64,000 bases of DNA from Karalla daura (Eukaryota; Chordata; Actinopteri; Chaetodontiformes; Leiognathidae). A program made the position numbers and the translations under genes. Below the pieces are notes generated by a model. The model worked only from the letters and a program-made list of their open reading frames with translations. It was not told the origin of the DNA and did not search any database. Each line of letters begins with the position of its first letter. Position 1 is the first letter of the stretch. The stretch spans positions 7,287,365 to 7,351,364 of the forward strand of contig CM055201.1 of the NCBI GenBank assembly GCA_029224185.1. Direction: 5' to 3'. Positions 50,768 to 60,798 of the stretch are shown in pieces.

Positions 50768-53111
50768 GGGCCCGTAAACGCCACCCGGCTCAAGGCCAAA
50801 AACTCAACTCACCAAAGAGATTTCTACAATCATCCTGGGGGGAGAGGGGGAGGGGGGGGGGACGGTTGTTCAACTACGAGGAACGAACACAGGGCTCGTC
50901 AGCGTTCGTCTTGGCGGACACCTCTACGCCCAATTTTGGCCGGCCCCGTTCGCCCAGAGCTAACGCGGAGCTTGACCTGCGATGACCGACTCTCTTCAGC
51001 TCCAAAAAGCCGTCTGGCTGAAGGAAGGGGAACCACCTGTTTGCAATTGCGCGAAAAGAAGAAAAAAAAAAGGCCCGACAGGCTCCCGTGCAGACGGAGC
51101 GCCGTGCGGAAGACCTGCGGGATTATTTAAAGGCCGCGGGCGGGGAGAGAGGGAGAGAGGGAGGGGAAAAAAAGCAGCGCAGACTATAAACGAGCCTCGC
51201 AACTTTGCACCGGCACGACGGCTGTGTCTGAAATCCCCCCCCCCGGGTTCCGTTCCCCCTACGTAAATCTATGAATCTATGACTACGAAGCGCACTCGCT
51301 CGTCGCTTCACACCTTCACGTGCCCGTCCGAAAAGGCGTAGTTTCTTCGACATCGAGGCTGAATTCTTTCCTCTTCGGCCTCTACTCCATGCAACACGGG
51401 GCTTTCCGTCTACTTCAGCCACTCCGCCGTAACCTGTGTCTGACGACGTTTTGGTAGTGTTTATGGCTCATATTGTTTTCACAGCACCTATGTCCCATCT
51501 GCTTAATAATAAGCAGTCACTCTGCTTTGTGTGCATACTTCCAGCTGCTCCACCGGGTCCACTGTTTTTCCCTCCAACCTCGATGCGCGTTCGGAAACGC
51601 GGTCCGAACCATCGCCTACGCCACTAAAGGGGGAGCGGGGTGTGATTCCTGACACGGCGGGGGGGGGGGGGGGGGGGGGGGGGGACCGTACACCGGCGAC
51701 TATTCGCGGCGAGGGCTGTGGACCCGAAAGGGCTCGCCTGTCGAATTTGCAGAACTAACGATACACGGGTGAGGTTGACACAACTCCGCTCGTGTTGCTC
51801 CCATGAACGGAAAAATGACGGACGCTAAACGTCCACAGCATGCAGACAACGAGTTCCACACAGTCTCTCTCAGTGCGGGGGTGAATGGGGACAGATGATG
51901 AGTGGGAAAACATCACAACGACGACGACACAAAAACAGAAAGAAAGACAGTGATCAATTAACACAGACAAAAGCAGTGCTTGGAGAATGTTTTTTTTCTT
52001 TTCTTTTTTTGTTAACAGAATGTTTGCGCACAGTCCCGCCGGGTCTTCTGCTATGTGTGGCCGGGCTGCCTGGGCATTTAAGAGACATGCAGGCCCGCGT
52101 GTTTCTAGCGCTATGTGATGCGTTACTGGGCGCGTCTGCCTCCACCACGGCCCCCCCGGGGAGTGCTGCTGTCGTGTGCTGCGCGTTAGCAAATATCATA
52201 GGTTACCTGAAATATCAGTCTTGATTGTCTTGCTACCCCCCGACGTGTCGTCGTCCTCGTCCTCGGACGAGCTCGTGCTGGAGTCGCACGTCAGCTCGCT
52301 GTCGCTCGTACTGCTGTCCTGCAGCAGGTTGTACTTCTTCCGCGCCGCCGCCTCGCGCTTTTGCCGCAGCAGGCGCATCCGCTCCTTGTGTTTCTGGCTC
52401 CGGTGACCTTTCACTTTCGTCAGCTTGCCGTTGGTTTGTTTTTCCGGCCCCCCTCCTCCTCCTCCTCCGCCTCCTCCCCCTCCTGCCGCCGCGGCGGCGG
52501 TGGCGGCGGCAGCCATGGTGGGCTGGCAGCGGTTTTTTCTTCGCCGCCATGGCGTTGGGCGGCATCTCGCTCTCGGAGCGCGACCGCCGGGACTTTCTCC
52601 CGCCCGCTTGCCTCCCGGTCGCCTGCCCGGGATCGTTCGATGCCTCCATGCTCGCCCCATCCTCCTCGCCTCCTCCTCCTCCTCCCCCCGCGGCGGCCGC
52701 GGCCGCCCGGGCGGCGCCCTCCTCCCCCGAGGAGAGCGTGTCTGAGTCAGCGAGGTGGCCGCTGGAAGACGGCGAGAGCATGCAGGGGTTCGACGAGTCG
52801 CTCTCGTAGACGTGGCGGGAGACGGGTTTGTCGCTGCCTGTGGAGGCGTGCTGGGACTCCGGGGAGTCCCTGCGGAGCTCCTTCATCAGGCATGGCATGG
52901 AGAGGAGGCTCTGCTCGCCCTCTGTGTTCAGAGGGCTGTCCCCTTCCTTTTCCCGGGGCGGGGAGCTGGTACTGGTGGTGGTCTCCGTTTTCAGGGTGTC
53001 GTCCTGCTCCCCCTGAGCGGAGGCGGCGGCTGATTGTGCTTCATCAAGGCACTCTAGCGGGCACTCGGCGTCCACAAATTCTTCTGCCTTCTCGGAATCA
53101 GCCATCTTCAT
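45934..53111 (-). CDS. ark2n: ARK2N / C18orf25, Arkadia N-terminal-like protein, with apparent frameshift
   Basis: This protein resembles the N-terminal, SUMO-binding part of Arkadia and has no RING. Coding exons on the minus strand: 53111-52207, 46983-46813, 46381-46267, 46123-45934. The start MKMADSEKAEE aligns with human MKMEEA. Clear family blocks are MPCLMKELRRDSPESQHAST, VYESDSSNPCMLSPSSSGHL, KGHRSQKHKERMRLLRQKRE and KYNLLQDSSTSDSELTC. SUMO-interacting motifs follow (INIASSDSEVEIVGVQ and VVDLTLDED), and the end KYLL is shared. Exon 1 is 905 nt where the phase of the next exon needs 904: one extra A in a run of six (plus strand 52533-52538) throws the frame, and as written translation stops at 52233 after 292 aa. 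Without the extra base the product is 459 aa. Poly-Ala and poly-Gly runs are longer than in human. Identification is firm; whether the frameshift is real is unknown. Confidence 0.93.
46687..46702. repeat. Poly-C tract, 16 nt
   Basis: C run in the ark2n intron between coding exons 2 and 3. Confidence 0.9.
46813..46983 (-). CDS. ark2n: ark2n coding exon 2
   Basis: Encodes DGPPVVGHYDISDTDSNQES onward, 57 codons in phase 1-1, so it can be skipped without changing frame. Human C18orf25 has two isoforms of 403 and 342 aa, and the size difference fits skipping of the equivalent exon (from memory of the human protein). Confidence 0.85.
46984..49565. other. ark2n intron with long poly-G tract
   Basis: No exon is seen apart from the separate terminal exon starting at 49566. 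It holds a GA run near 47395-47415, a 30-nt poly-G at 47547-47576, further G-rich runs near 47717 and 48040, and a GT microsatellite near 49163-49196. Confidence 0.6.
47547..47576. repeat. Poly-G tract, 30 nt
   Basis: Thirty consecutive G on the plus strand (poly-C in the ark2n transcript). Confidence 0.95.
49566..50017 (-). CDS. Probable alternative terminal exon of ark2n
   Basis: A 149-codon open frame on the minus strand between ark2n coding exons 1 and 2. It starts at a CTTTAAAG acceptor in phase 1, which fits the phase-1 donor of ark2n exon 1, and ends in a TAG at 49568-49566. An AATAAA lies 221 nt downstream (plus-strand TTTATT, 49340-49345). The sequence reads GFRRASERSSRVGAQIHGLL, then an amphipathic segment VLEEAMTRFAVMQRQTEERF, RVWMERLAHLDSDNDS, and a Ser/Pro/Asn-rich end. 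I do not recognise a domain. Spliced to exon 1 it would replace both SUMO-interacting motifs. It could also be a separate gene's exon or an exonised sequence. Confidence 0.6.
50740..50766. repeat. (CAG)9 trinucleotide repeat
   Basis: Nine uninterrupted CAG units (CTG on the ark2n sense strand) in an ark2n intron. Confidence 0.95.
51659..51684. repeat. Poly-G tract, 26 nt
   Basis: Twenty-six consecutive G on the plus strand in the ark2n intron 50018-52206. Confidence 0.95.
52207..53111 (-). CDS. ark2n: ark2n first coding exon, contains the frameshift
   Basis: ATG at 53111-53109. The family frame runs to about 52538 (AAKKK), then jumps by one base to the frame that reads PEKQTNGKLTKVKGHRSQ. 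The donor is TCAG/GTAACC at 52206. The jump falls in a homopolymer next to a very GC-rich Ala/Gly-coding repeat. Confidence 0.9.
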
Positions 53112-53112
53112 G

Positions 53113-53148
53113 CTAGTTGAGCCCAGAGCCCAAAGGTCCAACAAACAT
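53113..53148 (-). promoter_or_regulatory. Upstream ORF ending one base before the ark2n start
   Basis: ATG at 53148-53146 opens an 11-codon frame ending in TAG at 53115-53113. The main ATG begins at 53111, after a single base. The layout suggests that translation of ark2n may depend on leaky scanning or reinitiation. Confidence 0.5.
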
Positions 53149-53179
53149 GGACCAATGTGCCTGGACAGGAGCTCACCTG

Positions 53180-55640
53180 CTGGAAAGGGGGAAAAAAAGA
53201 ATACACAAAACTGTTTCTAGTTCAAATCTTTGGGCCGTTTGACTATATGAGGCATATCTGATCGAACTATGATTAAACGAAGCATCTTAGGGGAGGACTC
53301 GATGTCCAATGGGTGAAACTGATAAGTGCAAAATATCAGAAAATGAACACATACAATGTCTCTTTTGGTTAGATGCAGCAATATCAAATATTTACGACAA
53401 TTTTAGATTGGCAGTTCATGCTATCTATCTAAAAAATAAATCTACGTTAGAAAAATATATCTGTTGGCAAGTTCAGGTTGCTTCTATGCGCTCAAATTTG
53501 CACTGAAATCTGTTTCATTCGCAGCCTCGAATTTATTTTGGCAGTCTCATAGGTTCCTTCACGACTGCACAGCAAGCACTACTACTCCTAATCTATAAAT
53601 GTTTGCGAAGTGTTGTACATGGACACAGCTGCTGTTACCTTTGTAGACACTGTGGTTGCCAGGAACTATGAAATTTCCCTGACGGAACCACCCCGAGGGA
53701 TCGACACGGTATCAATCCATCTACCGTGTCGTACAGTAATTCAAAGCACCACTGTGGCTCGATACGTCGTGGTTTCACACGTCTACACTGCCGATCGCGT
53801 TAAACGCATTTCGACAAAACGCACTCCAGAAAACAACAAGTTTTGTATGTTGGATTGTGCATGCTAACAAACCTCCCTGTCCACATTAACGCCACAGCTA
53901 GCACGCACAAGCTACTTCGAAGTGCTTCCACACATTGAACAAAAACAGTTTTGAGTTTATTTTGTGCGTTCTCCAACTCGCTTCACTGCCGTTCCGTGTT
54001 TAAGTACCAAAACCCAAGTTTATCCGAGAATGTATTAAAATCTCTTTCAAATGGTAGTAGTGATAAGCTGTGGCTAGCGTCAACGAGCAATAATCACTTT
54101 TATTACAAATGAGTTATTAACGCATCGCATGTATCGACAGGGATTGCTTGGATTTGTTTTTAACGCCACGCCCTTAATCGAACTGGGTATTTTATTTCAA
54201 TTTTATCAGTGGAGTTGGTCGCAGCTGTGGCTTAGCTGCAGCTAACACAGGCTCGGCTCCAGTCACTACTTTTAGCTGCGTAGTAGTGCAGCTATCTTCG
54301 GCCATAACCTTAGAGTCTGCACACTTGGCTGGAACAGCCCAACTGGTGGGACAATGTTCGGGTTGCAGGGCAGTGGCCCGCAAAGATCCTAAAATTGGAA
54401 GCGGTATCCGACCTCCCGTTGGCGTGGGAAACGTCTCGCCAGGAACTAACGTTATCTCGACTGGAGCGATAGCCACTTAGCATTCCGCGCGGCTAGTTGT
54501 AACTTACCAAGGCGTTAGTTGTATTCTTCTGTTCCCAGTGTGAGACTTTTCGACATTTTCGGGTGGCTCGTGGCGTCTGTGGTTTTCAACGCATGTGCAG
54601 TGCAATTACAAATATACTTCAGTTATGTACAAATTGGAAGAATGTGGATGTCTTTTTTGGCGCAGTGTGCACCTCGCACCTAGGCGAGCCCCGTTAGCCG
54701 TTAGCCGTTAGCTGTGTGTTTATTTTAAAATGTCTCCATCTGACGACCGTCTCCACAAAGATGACCACGTCACGTCCGCTTGTTTCCCCCCGTCGGTGCA
54801 CCACTCGTAGGTGTAACGGTGGTACTGCAGCAGGGGGAGGACGGCGGAGAAGTCTGAGCCATTGACTGTATGTGACATATATAGAGAAACAGATGTATGT
54901 AAAACACAGGGAGGAAAAAACGAAATGTGATTAGACAAACAGACAGACAGACAATCTTCTTCAGTATTCTGACACGTTATCCATCATATTGTCAATTGAT
55001 AAAGAATTCTACAATATTGGAAATTGAAAGGTGTCTTAATCCATGGTGATGAATCTAGTGCAAGACCAATCGTTGTGACACATCAGAAGCATTTGTTAGT
55101 TAACGTTTATTATCATCCCAAAACCAATCTGGTCATGAATGATATAGTAATAATAGATAATAGGTGGATAGGTTATAGCACAATCTGTGTGTAAATTCAG
55201 GCAATTCAGTTCAATTCAAAGCTTTTAATGTCAGTGTAGTGATGTGCAAAATAAGTCAAAACGCAAGTTGTGGTGAAGAAAGGGGTCGACATACATAAAA
55301 GCAGGGGTTGTAAAAAATAAGTGTAACAAATGAGTCGGCAGCAGTTAATAATAAATAAATGTAATAATAAATGTAATTAATGAATGTATTCAAATTATCA
55401 AGAGAAATATTAAATAAAAACAGTGAGACAGTTCATTGTATCTTTTTGTGTCTCATGTCGAAATATAAATTAAGATGTGAACTTTAACAGATACTCCATA
55501 AACTACAAAAATAAATAAATACACCACTGAACAACTTAATTTAACACTTTTACATATTCCCTTTCCTCGTAAAAAAGACAAGCATACGATTAAAATGAAT
55601 GAAAACAAGCATAAAAGTTAATTCACATGTGAAGCAGAAA
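53180..55640. other. ark2n 5' intron and intergenic space to atp5f1a
   Basis: 53180-54507 is the probable intron of the ark2n 5' UTR. 54600-55640 is AT-rich and shows no convincing exon. In human HAUS1 occupies the equivalent place; no HAUS1-like frame is visible here. Confidence 0.5.
54508..54600 (-). other. ark2n: Probable non-coding first exon of ark2n
   Basis: A strong donor (CGCCTTG/GTAAGTT) lies at 54507 on the minus strand, and an acceptor (CCTTTCCAG) just upstream of the ark2n coding exon at about 53180. The sequence around 54.5 kb is CpG-rich and has no other coding frame. The exact 5' end cannot be seen. Confidence 0.4.
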
Positions 55641-55761
55641 ATAGAAACGGCTTTTATTGTGAAGTGCTTCCGGGTGAGCGTGACCTTTCTAGCAGCCTCC
55701 TCCGTGTCCGCCATCCTTCTCTCCCCGCTCCGGAGCAGGACTCGCTGAGCAGGCCACAGAC
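55640..55761 (+). promoter_or_regulatory. atp5f1a: atp5f1a promoter and 5' UTR
   Basis: An ETS/GABP-type CTTCCGG at 55667-55673 and a nuclear-receptor half site TGACCTTT at 55681-55688 precede a pyrimidine-rich stretch and the ATG at 55762. Both motif types are common at promoters of respiratory-chain genes. The exact start of transcription is not visible. Confidence 0.45.
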
Positions 55762-58700
55762 ATGCTGACTGTACGCGTCGCCGCGGCCCTGGCCCGCACC
55801 CTACCCCGACGGGCTGGCTTTGTAAGGAACTTTACTCTCCTAACCTGACATTTCTGGCGACTTTCTGAATAACATGTGGACGCCACTTAGCGAGAAAGCC
55901 GCGGTAGTGTTGTGCAGAGGACACCGGGCCCTTCACGTTAGTGACGTTAGCTAGGCAGACTGGAACACGCTGTCCACAAATTAACAAGGGAGTGTATCGC
56001 TAAAAAACCGCGAGATAACCAAGTGAGCTGCGTTTGAACCTATAGATACGTTGTCATTCATTGAGATTCAGTGAAAGCGTGATAATGACTAATGTAATGT
56101 GGGATTGAAGGTCAGGTGTGTACGCTAGCTGTCAATGCAGAGATATTTACAGGTTAACTTCAACACAGCTGTTTATGTGTTCTAGATAGGGTTACTCATG
56201 AGATATTCTAGCTTTCTGTTCGAGTGCATTTTACTGGATTTGCAGGCAACCCTGTGTAATGTGATTACAGGTCGTATGACTTGCCACTTTCGTGTCCAAA
56301 TTTAGATATGGAATAAAACTGTGCAAACTACATTTTTTTTGCTTTGTCCCAGTTTATGTCTCACTTGGAGCTTTCTTACAATTTAATTAGACAATGTAGC
56401 ATGAAAAGTTATGAAACTTTTTTTGCAGAGGTTAAAAAAAATTGCTCTTGCTGATAATGTAATTGACTCCACCAGCGCTACAAATGTACTGCACGGTTGC
56501 AGCTTTCGATTCCTTCTATGTAGATCTGTATGAAATTTGTAGTTGGGGATCATTTGCCTGGATTCGGGCGAAGAATTGATTACACTGAAAGCCTGTTCAT
56601 GCACTATCTTACCGACATAGTACCTAGTAGTGTTGCAAGGGTGTGCGGGAGCCTCCCTTAAGTGCACATAGAGAAAAAGGCAGGGAATACACCCGGCACA
56701 GTTCACATGCCACACACGCTCCAGTCAGCCTAAATATGTACATTGTTTTTTGGACTGTGATAGGAAGCCAGTGATCCAGAAAGGCAGAGTTGCCTCCTAA
56801 CTTTTCCTTTCTCGTCTTAAAAGGTATCCAAGAACGTTGCTGCAGCATGTGTAGGAGTCAAGAACCTGCACACTGCCCGTCCATGCCTGCAGAAAACTGG
56901 TCAGTATTTCCTGAAACCTCTATTGATGTTAGATTATAGTTAATTGAGATTATACCTAGACAGAGCATTTTAAAAACATTTGAAATCAGTTGACATTTGC
57001 TAAGTAGCACCTTGCTGGCTTTTAAGGCACCGCCGAGGTGTCATCCATTCTGGAGGAGAAGATCATGGGAGCTGACACCAGTGCTGACCTGGAGGAGACA
57101 GGTCGCGTGCTCTCCATCGGTGATGGTATCGCCAGAGTGTACGGTCTGAGAAACGTACAGGCTGAGGAGATGGTGGAGTTCTCCTCTGGTCTGAAGGTGA
57201 GACTGTGGTGGTCAGACCGACCTCTCGCAGCGTCAGCATCCAGCAGACTGACTGAGTTCTTCCAACCGGCCCAGAGCCATAATGGTTGCTGCTTTCCCCT
57301 CGCCAGGGCATGTCTCTGAACTTGGAGCCTGACAACGTCGGTGTGGTGGTGTTTGGTAACGACAAGCTGATCAAGGAGGGCGACATCGTCAAGAGGACGG
57401 GAGCCATCGTCGACGTGCCTGTTGGAGAGGAGCTCCTGGGCCGCGTCGTCGATGCTCTGGGAAATGCTATTGACGGAAAGGTGAGTGATGGTGAAGTGTC
57501 TCCATATAAAAAAACCAATTAGATGCAAAACACAAATTTTGCACCCTTGTTACCAGCAAAACAAAATAATGCTCCCATTCATCCACTATTTTTGTCACAG
57601 GGACCCCTTGGCTCCAGTACCCGTAGGCGTGTTGGTCTGAAGGCCCCAGGTATCATCCCCCGTATCTCTGTGAGGGAGCCCATGCAGACTGGCATCAAAG
57701 CTGTGGACAGTCTGGTCCCCATCGGCCGTGGCCAGCGTGAGCTCATCATTGGAGACAGGCAGACCGGGTAGGAGGACTCTGCTCAAAGTGAATAGCGGAG
57801 CACAAGGCGCCATTTGATGTTGTTCCTGGGGCCATTGAAATCCCTCTCTGAAGCTCTGTGACGCCAGAGTAGTTTTTCTCTCTGTTGTTTTAATGGGAAT
57901 ATTTATAAGGGTTTCAAATGGTCTATTCCGCAAGCACTGGAGTTGAGAGCGCATAGTCTGTCAGAGCTGCTCCCTAGTCAAAACATTGACTCTGCAAACT
58001 CTTTATTTTGTCCCAAACACGCGTCTACTTCTCCACCATCTTACCGCCTCGAATCCGTCTCGCAGCAAAACCGCCATTGCCATCGACACGATCATCAACC
58101 AGAAGCGCTTCAACGAGGGAACCGACGAGAAGAAGAAGCTGTACTGCATCTACGTGGCCATCGGCCAGAAGAGGTCCACCGTGGCTCAGCTGGTCAAGAG
58201 GCTGACCGACGCCGACGCCATGAAGTACACCATCGTGGTGTCCGCCACCGCCTCCGACGCCGCCCCGCTGCAGTACCTGGCCCCCTACTCCGGCTGCTCC
58301 ATGGGAGAGTACTTCAGGGACAACGGCAAGCACGCCCTCATCATCTACGACGATCTGTCCAAGCAGGTGGGTCCAAGGGGCATGGACGCGGACTCCTGGA
58401 CTGCGTCATAAACCAAGTCGTCTCCTCCTCCACCCCATTATTGATATTGAGGGTGTCCCCAGCGAGCTGAGCATCTTGTGTTTCCAGGCCGTGGCCTACC
58501 GTCAGATGTCCCTGCTGCTGCGTCGTCCCCCCGGCCGCGAGGCTTACCCGGGAGACGTCTTCTACTTGCATTCCCGTCTGCTGGAGAGGGCCGCCAAGAT
58601 GAACGACAACTTCGGCGGCGGCTCCCTCACAGCCCTTCCCGTCATCGAGACGCAGGCCGGCGACGTGTCGGCCTACATTCCAACCAACGTCATCTCCATC

Positions 58701-59611
58701 ACAGACGGACAGGTGAGGCGGTGGACCCGGCCGGCCGGCAGCTCGGCCACACTCCGAGCTCAGCAGCCGCTGAAGGGCTTGTCTCTCTCTCTCTCTTCCT
58801 CAGATCTTCTTGGAGACCGAGCTGTTCTACAAGGGTATCCGCCCAGCCATCAACGTGGGTCTGTCTGTGTCCCGTGTCGGATCTGCTGCCCAGACCAGGG
58901 CCATGAAGCAGGTAAGACCGTCGCAAGAAGCAAAGTTTCATGTTCGGGCACAAAAACAGTCTGAATTGCAAGGCAGATGTGGTGGATGTCACTATACTAT
59001 AGGCATCTATCAATCTCTGGGCGTCTGACAGAAATCACTAACCCCCCCCCCCCCCCCCTTCCCTCTCCAGGTGGCTGGTACCATGAAGCTGGAGCTGGCC
59101 CAGTACCGTGAGGTGGCCGCCTTCGCCCAGTTCGGCTCAGACCTGGACGCAGCCACCCAGCAGCTGCTGAACCGCGGCGTTCGCCTGACCGAGCTCCTGA
59201 AGCAGGGCCAGTACTGTGAGTATTCCCGTGTCCCTCCTTCAGACGGGGCCCCCCCCCCTGCTGCAGGTGTGTGCTGACGGTGGGCTCTCGTCTCGCAGCG
59301 CCCATGGCCATTGAGGAGCAAGTGACGGTCATCTACGCCGGTGTGAGGGGACACCTGGACAAGATGGAGCCCAGCAAGATCACCAAATTCGAGAAGGCCT
59401 TCCTGCAGCACATTCTGAGCCAGCACCAAGACCTGCTGGCAGCTATCAAGTGAGTTCAGTCAGGTGATTCTGTTTCCTCTTCCTTTCATTCATCCATTTC
59501 TGTAACCCGTTTTTTGTTTTTTTTTATTGCAGGGCTGACGGCAAAATCTCCGAGGCCTCTGATGCTAAACTCAAGCAGATTGTGTTGACTTTCCTCTCCA
59601 GCTTTGAGTAA
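55762..59611 (+). CDS. atp5f1a: ATP synthase F1 subunit alpha, mitochondrial
   Basis: The alpha subunit of the F1 head of mitochondrial ATP synthase; it alternates with beta, binds nucleotide at non-catalytic sites and works on the matrix side of the inner membrane. Eleven exons: 55762-55821, 56824-56899, 57027-57196, 57307-57480, 57601-57767, 58066-58366, 58488-58712, 58804-58911, 59071-59215, 59299-59449, 59533-59611. They total 1656 nt, giving 551 aa (human 553). The N-terminus MLTVRVAAALARTLPRRAGF is an Arg-rich, acid-free mitochondrial import signal. The Walker A motif GDRQTGKT is split by the 57767/58066 intron, and ALIIYDDLSKQ follows. The mature core is nearly identical to human. AATAAA at 59742-59747 marks the 3' end. 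Confidence 0.99.
56595..56740 (-). repeat. Dispersed repeat, family A, partial copy
   Basis: In atp5f1a intron 1: CACTATCTTACCGACATAG, then AAAAAGGCAGGGAATACACC, reverse orientation. Confidence 0.5.
59042..59058. repeat. Poly-C tract, 17 nt, in an acceptor
   Basis: This C run lies directly before TTCCCTCTCCAG and is part of the polypyrimidine tract for the atp5f1a exon at 59071. Confidence 0.9.
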
Positions 59612-59765
59612 AACGGTGCTCTTTTGTTTCGGTTGTTTTACTGTTTGCGTGGTTGCAGCGTCGGTTCTTCTTTCTATGAGCTTAAAAAAAGAAAATTCAA
59701 GTGGCACTTGATCTTTAATGTACAGAAATCTCTAAACGGAGAATAAAGTATTCCAACGAGTTGAC
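59612..59765 (+). terminator. atp5f1a: atp5f1a 3' UTR and polyadenylation signal
   Basis: A 3' UTR of about 150 nt with AATAAA at 59742-59747. Confidence 0.75.
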
Positions 59766-60798
59766 TCGATCGCCTCTTTTTGTGATCCAAGAGCTGTTGT
59801 CGGGCCTTACGGTCTGGTGAAGTTGTGATGGCCTACATTTGTGTCTTAATACATTTCACACTTCTTAATGAGGCAGAGTTGCAGCTTTACCTCTTGACTT
59901 GATGCAGCAAGCACCAAATTAGAAAGGCCAATTGGTGGTGGGGAGACAGGCTGTGATAAAGACAACAAGCTCATCAGCTAATTGCACACAAATGAGTCAT
60001 GCTACTATGAGAGTTAAAAACTAAAAGCAATTAAAATGTGACTATGGTTCAAGTTACTCTTAAATTCTGTTCACACTGAGATTGAAATGTAATATTTTCA
60101 TTAGCCAACAGTGTTGGATATTCAGCAGAAACATTAGGCTTTTCATAGAACAAATATAACTTAACTAATAAGTTAAAGTTCTAAAGTTCATGGTTATGTC
60201 TTACATGTCACTGGGAACAAAGTGGACTGAGACACAGAAAACCCAAACTTCAGGCATGCAACATTGCCCTCTGCTGGACTTGTCAATGAACACTTCTGGT
60301 CCATCATAGCAGGCAGTAATGAACGACACTCTTCTATTCAAAAAGCAGAGTCTTAATTTTTTCCAAAATCCAAATTTTCAATTCACTGGAGAGATAAACA
60401 CAAATCAGTGTATTTGTGAATTAGTCTTTATTGGTTCAAGTGAAGAAAGTGAAGAATAAGTCGTGTGAAGGTGAGTGGTCATGAACTCCGACGAACAGCA
60501 CTGTTGACAGTTAACGGTGATAATCATATCAATACGGTGAGGTGTGCGCAGTACATTTTAGGAAAAGAGGTGAGTGAGTGAGTGAGGGAACAATGACAAC
60601 TTGATCAAACGTTGTGGCAGAGTGCTCGATTAAAAAAAAAGTTTAGACCAGTGAAAACGCAGTGATTTGTGAGACAAAATACTTTGAGACTTACTTTAAG
60701 GGAAAGACTTTTTGCAAAAAAACAAAAACATAATAAATTAACAGAAAAATAAGTTAACACTAAAACTGTCACAGACAGACACAGGCGGCCTGGACACG
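59766..60798. other. Tail-to-tail intergenic region and hwa 3' UTR
   Basis: No coding sequence is seen. A minus-strand AATAAA (plus-strand TTTATT at 60427-60432) gives hwa a 3' UTR of about 370 nt, leaving about 0.65 kb between the two transcripts. Confidence 0.6.

Larger units (their letters stand above)
50018..52206. other. ark2n intron, CpG-rich, with CAG and poly-G repeats
   Basis: No coding exon is seen between ark2n exon 1 and the alternative terminal exon. It contains (CAG)9 at 50740-50766 and a 26-nt poly-G at 51659-51684. Confidence 0.6.

Noticed and set aside
52225..53116. Plus-strand open frames of 194 and 251 codons
   Set aside because: Antisense shadows of the GC-rich ark2n exon, composed of Pro/Arg/Ser runs without recognisable features.
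54192..54476. Minus-strand frame of 94 codons
   Set aside because: Lies in the probable 5' intron of ark2n, has no upstream acceptor supporting it and no recognised family.
54720..54938. Minus-strand frame ending SLWRRSSDGDILK with a fair acceptor and an overlapping AATAAA
   Set aside because: Short, no recognised family and no partner exon seen; it does not resemble HAUS1. Left out as unsupported.
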